Below, piece by piece: positions 58,482 to 64,000 of a DNA stretch of 64,000 nt. Under the pieces are notes generated by a model, which was given only the letters and a program-made list of their open reading frames with translations, searched no databases and was not told the origin of the DNA. The stretch is from assembly GCA_023101505.1 (NCBI GenBank), contig LVZA01000001.1, forward strand, positions 558,001 through 622,000. Direction: 5' to 3'. The position numbers and the translations under genes were made by a program. Source of the DNA: Pasteurellaceae bacterium Pebbles2. GTDB taxonomy: Bacteria > Pseudomonadota > Gammaproteobacteria > Enterobacterales > Pasteurellaceae. How positions within the stretch are numbered: position 1 is the stretch's first letter; every line of letters begins with the position of its first letter.

Positions 58482-59570
58482 CTAATCTTCGCCCCAAACT
58501 TCCTTAGCGATTTCTTCAACGTGGCGGACTTTTGCCCATTGTTGGGCTTCAGTCATTACGTTGCCTTCTTCGGTTGAAGCGAAGCCGCATTGTGGGCTTA
58601 GGCAAAGTTGTTCGAGTGGGACGAATTTAGCTGCTTCGGCGATGCGTGCTTTGATGGCGTCCTTGTCTTCCAACTCTGGGAATTTTGAGCTGATTAAACC
58701 AAGCACCACGCGACCTTTGTTGTTCGCGAAGTGTTTTAATGGCTCGAAACCGCCTGAGCGTTCATCGTCGTATTCTAAGAAATAACCGTCGTAGTTGGTT
58801 TGTCCGAATAAGCCGTCGGCTACAGGGTCGTATGCGCCGCTTAATAAGTATGATGATTTGTAGTTACCGCGGCAAACGTGCGTGGTGATCACTAAATCCG
58901 CTGGTTTGTCAGCAAGAATTGCCTGCACGTTCGCTACCGCTTGTGCTTTGTCGGCTTCAAAAGTTGGTTGCTCGAAGTTGTTGCACAGCGATCCCCAGTA
59001 AACATCGTCGATTTGCAAATAGCGACAGCCTGCGTCGTAGAATGCTTTGATCGCGTCTTTATAGGCTTGTTGCACGTCTTTGGCGAATTCTTCGCGCGTT
59101 GCGTAAACGCCGTGATCCCATTGCGCTGGGTACATCAATTGGTTCGGGCTTGGAATGGTGAATTTTGCCACCGCACGACCGCCAACAATGGCGTTGAATT
59201 TTTTGAAATGTTCAAGGAAAGGGTGATTTTTATTCCAAGATACTTTACCGCAGCAACGTGTGTTGTAAGCTCGCACTTCTACACCTTTGAACGCATAGCC
59301 TTTTTCTGGCACGTAGCCCTCGATGCCGCTTAAATTTTCAAGGAAATCAATATGCCACCAAGAACGATGATATTCGCCGTCGGTTACCACTTGAATGCCC
59401 GCGTCTAACTGCGCTTGCACCAATTTGCGCACTTCTTGCTCCACGATTTCGTCGCGTTGTTCAAGCGAAATTTTGCCTGCTTTGAAATCAGCGTGCGCTT
59501 GTTTCCAAGCGTCAGAACGCAAATAAGAACCTACGGTATCCGCGTGAAATGGTAATGTTTTGTTTGTCAT
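58482..59570 (-). CDS. MetE-like core methyltransferase (short, YxjG/YxjH type)
   Basis: Member of the cobalamin-independent methionine synthase family that contains only the catalytic barrel (362 residues against about 755 for MetE). Zinc-site residues are visible: His and Cys in TTHVCRGNY (about 231-233) and the distal Cys in LSPQCGFAS (about 326). DGEYHRSWWHIDF near 65 and QIDDVYWGS near 170 are family motifs. It probably transfers a methyl group to homocysteine or a related thiol, with an unknown methyl donor. A MetR-type box lies 129 bases upstream, tying it to methionine metabolism. Confidence 0.85.
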   Translation of the reverse strand: MTNKTLPFHADTVGSYLRSDAWKQAHADFKAGKISLEQRDEIVEQEVRKLVQAQLDAGIQVVTDGEYHRSWWHIDFLENLSGIEGYVPEKGYAFKGVEVRAYNTRCCGKVSWNKNHPFLEHFKKFNAIVGGRAVAKFTIPSPNQLMYPAQWDHGVYATREEFAKDVQQAYKDAIKAFYDAGCRYLQIDDVYWGSLCNNFEQPTFEADKAQAVANVQAILADKPADLVITTHVCRGNYKSSYLLSGAYDPVADGLFGQTNYDGYFLEYDDERSGGFEPLKHFANNKGRVVLGLISSKFPELEDKDAIKARIAEAAKFVPLEQLCLSPQCGFASTEEGNVMTEAQQWAKVRHVEEIAKEVWGED

Positions 59571-59698
59571 ATTTTTTCCTTATGAATGAAATTGTTAGCA
59601 AATTATGATTTGCACTATATCCCATAATCCTAGGGGAAAGCTTAGCAAAGAACAAGCTGATTATCGTTGATGGATGTGAATTTTATTATCATCAATGA

Positions 59699-59711
59699 TG
59701 AATTAAATTCA
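59699..59711. promoter_or_regulatory. MetR-type box
   Basis: TGAATTAAATTCA is a perfect match to TGAA-N5-TTCA, the MetR consensus. It lies upstream of the MetE-like gene, right at the end of the yhiN-like gene. Chance matches of this AT-rich dyad are possible. Confidence 0.5.
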
Positions 59712-59714
59712 TAA

Positions 59715-60947
59715 TCAATCTGCATTTTGCCCTATTGCAGTGGCACAAGCATAGGCAGAACTCCACGCCCATTGGAAATTGTAGCCGCCTAGCCAGCCTG
59801 TAACATCAAGCACTTCGCCAATAAAATATAAACCTGAATGTTGTTGGCTTTCCATTGTTTTTGATGAAATTTCTCGGGTATCCACGCCACCCATTGTAAC
59901 TTCCGCAGTGCGATAGCCCTCTGTGCCGTTTGGCTGGAATTGCCAATGGTGCACAAATTGCACAAGTTCTACAATCTCTACATTACTGAGCTGCGCTAAA
60001 GATTTATGCCCAAATTTCAATAAGTTATGCTCAAGCCACAAATCTACAAGACGTTTTGGTAACACTTGTGCCAACGCATTTTTAAGTTGTTGATTTGGCG
60101 ACTGTTTCTTCCACTCCGCCAAAATTTCTGCCAAATTCTCGCTCGGTAGCAAATCAATCTCAACGCTGTCATTTGCTTGCCAATAATTGGAAATTTGTAA
60201 GATCGTCGGCCCTGACAAGCCACGATGGGTAAACAACATATCACCACGAAAATGTGTTTTGCCCGCACTCACATTTACGTCAAGCGACACGCCTGAAAGT
60301 GCGGTGTAAATTTTGTCAGTTTCTCGATAAGTGAAAGGCACAAGACTGGCTCGGGGCGCAATCACATTCAAACCAAATTGCTCGGAAATTTTGTAGCCAA
60401 AAGGCGTTGCGCCTAACGCTGGCATCGAAAGCCCCCCCGTGGCAATCACTAAATTTTGGCACGCCCACACTTGCCCATTTGCGTGAATTTTAAACCGCAC
60501 TTTGGTATCATTTTCCACCTGCTCTACCCTGTCAATTTGCTGGCGAAGCTGAATGTTCACCTTGCCTTTCGCACATTCTTGCGCCAATAGATCCACAATA
60601 TCTTGCGCCGAATTGTCGCAAAAAAGCTGTCCGCTCTCACCTTTTTCGTGGTAAGCAATGCCATATTCGCACACAAGGCTAATGAAATCCCACTGGGTAA
60701 AACGTGCCAGCGCCGATTTCACAAAATGCGGATTTTGCGATAAATAATGACTTGGGCGCACATCTAAATTAGTGAAATTACAAAAGCCACCGCCAGCCAT
60801 TAAAATCTTACGCCCGATTTTTTTACCATTATCAAAAAGCGTAACTTGCTTGCCAGCTTTGCCAATATGCGCCGCACAAAACAGCCCAGCTGCACCTGCG
60901 CCGATGACAATGGTTTCGCTGTAATTAATTGTATTATTTTCTATCAT
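59715..60947 (-). CDS. yhiN: HI0933/YhiN-family flavoprotein
   Basis: FAD/NAD(P)-binding oxidoreductase of the HI0933 family; cellular role not established. The 410-residue product begins with the dinucleotide-binding motif VIGAGAAGLFCAAHIGKAG, then GRKILMAGGGFCNFTNL, a central ATGGLSMPALGATPFGY, FTHRGLSGPTILQ and the C-terminal FAD motif GLYFIGEVLDVTGWLGGYNFQWAWSSAY. The neighbouring cytochrome c nitrite reductase assembly genes are next to the homologue in H. influenzae too. It starts 11 bases after nrfG, so it may be cotranscribed. Confidence 0.93.
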   Translation of the reverse strand: MIENNTINYSETIVIGAGAAGLFCAAHIGKAGKQVTLFDNGKKIGRKILMAGGGFCNFTNLDVRPSHYLSQNPHFVKSALARFTQWDFISLVCEYGIAYHEKGESGQLFCDNSAQDIVDLLAQECAKGKVNIQLRQQIDRVEQVENDTKVRFKIHANGQVWACQNLVIATGGLSMPALGATPFGYKISEQFGLNVIAPRASLVPFTYRETDKIYTALSGVSLDVNVSAGKTHFRGDMLFTHRGLSGPTILQISNYWQANDSVEIDLLPSENLAEILAEWKKQSPNQQLKNALAQVLPKRLVDLWLEHNLLKFGHKSLAQLSNVEIVELVQFVHHWQFQPNGTEGYRTAEVTMGGVDTREISSKTMESQQHSGLYFIGEVLDVTGWLGGYNFQWAWSSAYACATAIGQNAD

Positions 60948-60958
60948 TTAGACTCTTT

Positions 60959-61816
60959 TTATTGTTTTGCTTTGAGCAATTTTTCCGCTAATTGCATACT
61001 TTCAATGGTTTTGCGACGATCCACTTCCGTGCGCTCACTATCTAATAATTTTTGCCAATAATTCAAGGCATTAGCATAATCTGTTCGCAAGAATGCATCA
61101 GCAGCTAATAAGGAAAGGCTGGCACTTTCTTGATGATCTTGCGCCAATGCATTATCGATTAATTGTTGCGCTTTGGGCGTAATTTTCTGCCCAGCTTGAT
61201 AATAAAGCGCAGTGGCGGCTAAGCCTAAAATTGCTGGCTTAGCCCCCACTAATTTTTCGGCATTGCCATAAGCAATCAATGCATTTTCAAATTCATTGCT
61301 CAACACATAAGCCTGACCTAACTCCAGCCACAATTCGCTATCGTTAGGATCTTGGCGTAATTTATTCTGCACCGCAACAATATAATCATCATTTTTTTCC
61401 GTGTTTGAGGCCGTGCGTAATTGGTGCTGTTTCGCTTTAAATGCTTGCTCACCTTGCTGTACGTAGTCCAATCTATCTAATGAAAAATAATAGGCTAATG
61501 GCACAGCCAGCAATAAAAACCATAAAATGCTGGAAAAAATTAATGAATTTTGCACCGCACTTTTGGCAGAAATTTGCGTTTTTTCTTGTTGTTGTAAAAT
61601 TTGTTCATCAGCCAACAAACGCAAACTTAATTCATCTGCCAACTCAGGGGGCGGATTTTGTGCCATTTGTTGTTGATATAATTCAATATTTTTCTGTTGT
61701 CGATAAGGATATTGCCAATTAATTTTCCGCCCGAAAGGAACAAACACAAGTAAAGCAATTAAGGCAAAAATAACAATACCAATATAAAATTGTTCAAAGT
61801 TTAACATTGAAGTCAT
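60959..61816 (-). CDS. nrfG: NrfG-like TPR protein with a CcmI-type membrane N-terminus
   Basis: Cytochrome c assembly protein that presents the apocytochrome to the haem lyase. The 285-residue product has two transmembrane segments (about 11-28 and 95-112) with a coiled region between, then a periplasmic TPR domain. The TPR half reads closely like E. coli NrfG (ELWLELGQAYVLSNEFENALIAYGNA, AATALYYQAGQKITPKAQQLID). E. coli NrfG has only one membrane anchor and 198 residues, so this is the longer CcmI-like layout. It overlaps nrfF by ATGA. Confidence 0.88.
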   Translation of the reverse strand: MTSMLNFEQFYIGIVIFALIALLVFVPFGRKINWQYPYRQQKNIELYQQQMAQNPPPELADELSLRLLADEQILQQQEKTQISAKSAVQNSLIFSSILWFLLLAVPLAYYFSLDRLDYVQQGEQAFKAKQHQLRTASNTEKNDDYIVAVQNKLRQDPNDSELWLELGQAYVLSNEFENALIAYGNAEKLVGAKPAILGLAATALYYQAGQKITPKAQQLIDNALAQDHQESASLSLLAADAFLRTDYANALNYWQKLLDSERTEVDRRKTIESMQLAEKLLKAKQ

Positions 61817-62271
61817 TGTTTTTTCTCCAATAAATTCGCTAATGCTTGCTGTTGCTCAGCAGAAAGTGCGGTAGATTTTAGCGAAGTTTTGGCACGCTGG
61901 CGTAAATAAATCAGCATTAAGCTAACAGCCGAAAATAACAAAATAATAGGCAATCCCCACAGCAAGGCTGTCGTCCATTGAAAAGGCGGTTTGTACAGCA
62001 CAAAATTGCCAAAACGAGAAGTCATCACCTCAATAATTTGCTGATTAGTTTTGCCCTCGTCGATCATTTTATATACTTCAATACGCAAATCATAAGCAAT
62101 CGGCGAATTGCTTTCCACTAGATTTTGATTTTGGCACTGTGGACAACGTAAAGATTTAGCCAGTTCCACCGCTCGAATACGTTCCTCAGTATTTTTAAAC
62201 TGAAAAGTATCCACCATTTCAGCCTGTGCCAAAAAAGTAATGCCAAGTAGTATTAAAGCCCAAAATCTCAT
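61813..62271 (-). CDS. nrfF: NrfF/CcmH-family thioredoxin-like haem lyase subunit
   Basis: Periplasm-facing, membrane-anchored protein that reduces the apocytochrome haem-binding cysteines. The 152-residue product has a signal peptide (MRFWALILLGITFLAQA), the redox motif LRCPQCQNQNLVESNSP, identical in pattern to E. coli NrfF, the three-helix domain, a transmembrane helix at about 96-116 (ALLWGLPIILLFSAVSLML) and a short cytosolic tail. The start at 62271 has TAGGAAA; the longer reading is rejected. Confidence 0.9.
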   Translation of the reverse strand: MRFWALILLGITFLAQAEMVDTFQFKNTEERIRAVELAKSLRCPQCQNQNLVESNSPIAYDLRIEVYKMIDEGKTNQQIIEVMTSRFGNFVLYKPPFQWTTALLWGLPIILLFSAVSLMLIYLRQRAKTSLKSTALSAEQQQALANLLEKKQ

Positions 62272-62285
62272 TTTGTATTTCCTAA

Positions 62286-62813
62286 TTATTTCCACTTTTC
62301 CAGTTCAGGCAAAATGATTTTTTGCATCATTTCACGATTAAATGCACCCGAGTGGCGATAGCGAATGATGCCGTTTTTATCGACAATATACGTTTCGGGT
62401 GCACCATCTACACCAAGCTGCATTGCTAATTTGCCGTGGCTATCGTTAATATTTAACACAAAAGGATCGCCAAATCTTTGCAAATATTCCACCGCACTTT
62501 GGGCTTTATCACGATAATTTAAGCCTACAATTTTCACATTTTGTGCCGCCAATTCTTTTAACAAAGGGTGTTCAATTCGACAAAAATGACACCAGCTGCC
62601 CCACACGTTAATTAAATGCGCTTCTTTGGGTAAATCTTTATTACTCACAATACGATTTGGATCTTCAAGGCTGGCTTGAAAAAATTCTGGCACAGGTCGG
62701 TCGATTAATGCTGATGCAATTTTTTTGGGATCTTGCTGTAAACCGACTAACAACAAGCCACACACGCCCAAAATGAGTAATAAGGGAAGAAAGAATAAAA
62801 TTTTTCGTTTCAT
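62286..62813 (-). CDS. dsbE: DsbE/CcmG thiol:disulfide oxidoreductase
   Basis: Membrane-anchored thioredoxin that reduces the disulfide in apocytochrome c. The 175-residue product begins MKRKILFFLPLLLILGVCGLLLVGL (anchor), followed by the thioredoxin fold with the active site WGSWCHFCRIEHP (CxxC, about 75-78) and the cis-Pro segment GVDGAPETYIVDKNG. It overlaps the nrfE stop as TAATG, so translation is coupled. An uptake signal lies in the gene (near 62493). Confidence 0.94.
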   Translation of the reverse strand: MKRKILFFLPLLLILGVCGLLLVGLQQDPKKIASALIDRPVPEFFQASLEDPNRIVSNKDLPKEAHLINVWGSWCHFCRIEHPLLKELAAQNVKIVGLNYRDKAQSAVEYLQRFGDPFVLNINDSHGKLAMQLGVDGAPETYIVDKNGIIRYRHSGAFNREMMQKIILPELEKWK

Positions 62814-64000
62814 TATTTTTGCTTCATTCGTTGATGATTTAATCCTAGAGCGGCTAATAATGCGCCCAATGCCATTAATACGCCGCCTAACCACAGCCAG
62901 CGAATAAATGGTTTGTAATGTAAACGGAAAGTAAATTCGCCATTAATTTGACTTTCTTTGGTGAGTTTATCACCCATTACAATGTAAATATCGCCGAGCC
63001 AACCCCATTCGATACCCACTTCCGACATATTCATTGTGCGTACGTCGTAATGGCGGCGTTCGGGGTAAAGTGCGGTGATTTTTTTACCATTTTTGATGAT
63101 GTCGAAATGCGCAACTTCGCTGGTATAATTAGCACCAATTTCGTTGTGGAATGCGACATAACGGAATTCATAGCCATTTAAATATTCGCTTTGTTGTGGA
63201 GCAAGGCGTACGCCAATTTCAGAACCAAAATAGCTCGACATTACCGCCCCAATCACGGCAACCGCCACGCCACAATGGGCGAAAATCATCGCTAAACGTT
63301 TGAGGTTAATATTTTTCCAACGAGTATAAAGCGTTGATAATATTAGCCAAATTGCAAAGGTAAGCAAAGTAAATGCCGTGAAATTAAATTGTAAGCTCGC
63401 CTCTTGCGCCACGACATTATCAATCGCCAAATAAGCTAAAACAACAGCGGGAATGCTTAATAGCAGGCGTTTTAGCCATAAAGTGCGGTCAAATTTTTGC
63501 CATTTTGTCGCCAGTACGACAATCATTGCCAGCAATAAAATCAAAATTAAAGGCAGAAAAATGCTATTAAAATAGGGAGCGCCGACGGAAATTGAACCCC
63601 AGCCTAATGCACTAAACAACATCGGATAAAACGTGCCGATAAACACGCTGACGGTAGCAATGCTGAAGATAATATTGACGAATAACAGCAAACTTTCCTT
63701 AGAAAATAGCGAAAAATGCACCGCACTTTTTTGTAATTTTGCTTTGAATGCAAAAAGGCTGAGTGAGCTTACTGTCAGCAAGAAAAAGAGTAACAATAGC
63801 ACCGTGCCACGCTCACCATCGACAGCAAAGGCGTGTACCGATGTAAGCACACCTGAACGCACAATAAATGTACCAAGCACGCTTAAGGCAAAGGCGAATA
63901 AGGAAAATAAAATCGTCCAGTAGCTAAAAATGCCTCGTTGTTCAGTAACCGCAAGGCTGTGTAGCAACGCTAATCCCAGTAGCCAAGGCATTAAAGAAGC
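62813..64000 (-). CDS. nrfE: NrfE/CcmF-family haem lyase (partial)
   Basis: Polytopic inner-membrane haem lyase that attaches haem to apocytochrome c. Here, with nrfF-like and nrfG-like partners, it probably serves NrfA nitrite reductase. The C-terminal 395 or so residues are visible, with at least eight hydrophobic segments and the conserved LGTFIVRSGVLTSVHAFAVD loop (periplasmic, His) near the right edge. It also has the long periplasmic beta domain ending YKPFIRWLWLGGVLMALGALLAALG. The 5' end with the WWD haem-handling motif is outside the window. CcmF identity cannot be excluded. Confidence 0.88.
   Translation of the reverse strand, partial: ASLMPWLLGLALLHSLAVTEQRGIFSYWTILFSLFAFALSVLGTFIVRSGVLTSVHAFAVDGERGTVLLLLFFLLTVSSLSLFAFKAKLQKSAVHFSLFSKESLLLFVNIIFSIATVSVFIGTFYPMLFSALGWGSISVGAPYFNSIFLPLILILLLAMIVVLATKWQKFDRTLWLKRLLLSIPAVVLAYLAIDNVVAQEASLQFNFTAFTLLTFAIWLILSTLYTRWKNINLKRLAMIFAHCGVAVAVIGAVMSSYFGSEIGVRLAPQQSEYLNGYEFRYVAFHNEIGANYTSEVAHFDIIKNGKKITALYPERRHYDVRTMNMSEVGIEWGWLGDIYIVMGDKLTKESQINGEFTFRLHYKPFIRWLWLGGVLMALGALLAALGLNHQRMKQK

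Overview
The window comes from a member of the Pasteurellaceae. I counted about fifty copies of the uptake signal sequence AAGTGCGGT or its complement, which is the dialect of the Haemophilus influenzae / Aggregatibacter / Pasteurella multocida branch. Gene content agrees: a protein E type surface adhesin, a complete dcw cluster with Haemophilus-like FtsZ, a ComE1-like competence protein and an nrfE-dsbE-nrfF-nrfG block beside an HI0933-type flavoprotein. A chromosomal nicotinamide phosphoribosyltransferase (nadV) suggests independence from NAD (V factor). I cannot name the species.

Layout. Positions 1-9.4 kb hold a partial peptide/haem-binding protein gene, a protein E lipoprotein, ffh, ypjD and corB, a small lipoprotein, metG and the divergent mrp. 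Positions 9.5-27.7 kb hold the whole division and cell-wall cluster on the minus strand, read mraZ-rsmH-ftsL-ftsI-murE-murF-mraY-murD-ftsW-murG-murC-ddlB-ftsQ-ftsA-ftsZ-lpxC, with three 10-bp-spaced MraZ boxes at its promoter. Divergent from it is a tyrosine phenol-lyase / tyrosine permease pair (28.2-30.9 kb), AT-rich and without uptake sequences, so probably acquired.

Positions 31-38.3 kb contain a CstA transporter, a DUF5363 gene, a frameshifted tmcA, ybeY, and then a nested pair of dead insertion sequences: an IS481-family element inside an IS3-family element. The IS3 element in turn cuts into the last codons of a phage-type integrase next to tRNA-Arg(UCU) and tRNA-Pro(UGG). Positions 38.5-47.5 kb carry folD, nadV, dcuB and a leuS-lptE-holA operon with an extra lipoprotein gene inserted.

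Positions 47.7-51.4 kb are accessory: a transglutaminase-MerT-MerP operon, a 403-bp tandem duplication carrying two EexN-like lipoprotein genes, comE1 and another lipoprotein. Then come purM-purN under a PurR box, dnaE, a two-gene operon of unknown function (56.9-58.3 kb), a short MetE-like methyltransferase with a MetR-type box, and the HI0933-like flavoprotein followed by nrfG-nrfF-dsbE-nrfE, which runs off the right edge.

The most interesting unexplained signal is a roughly 42-bp repeat present four times: once upstream of each EexN-like gene and twice in tandem upstream of the unknown operon 8 kb away. Each copy carries a -35-like TTGAYA in a fixed position, so it may be a shared promoter/operator linking these small secreted proteins.
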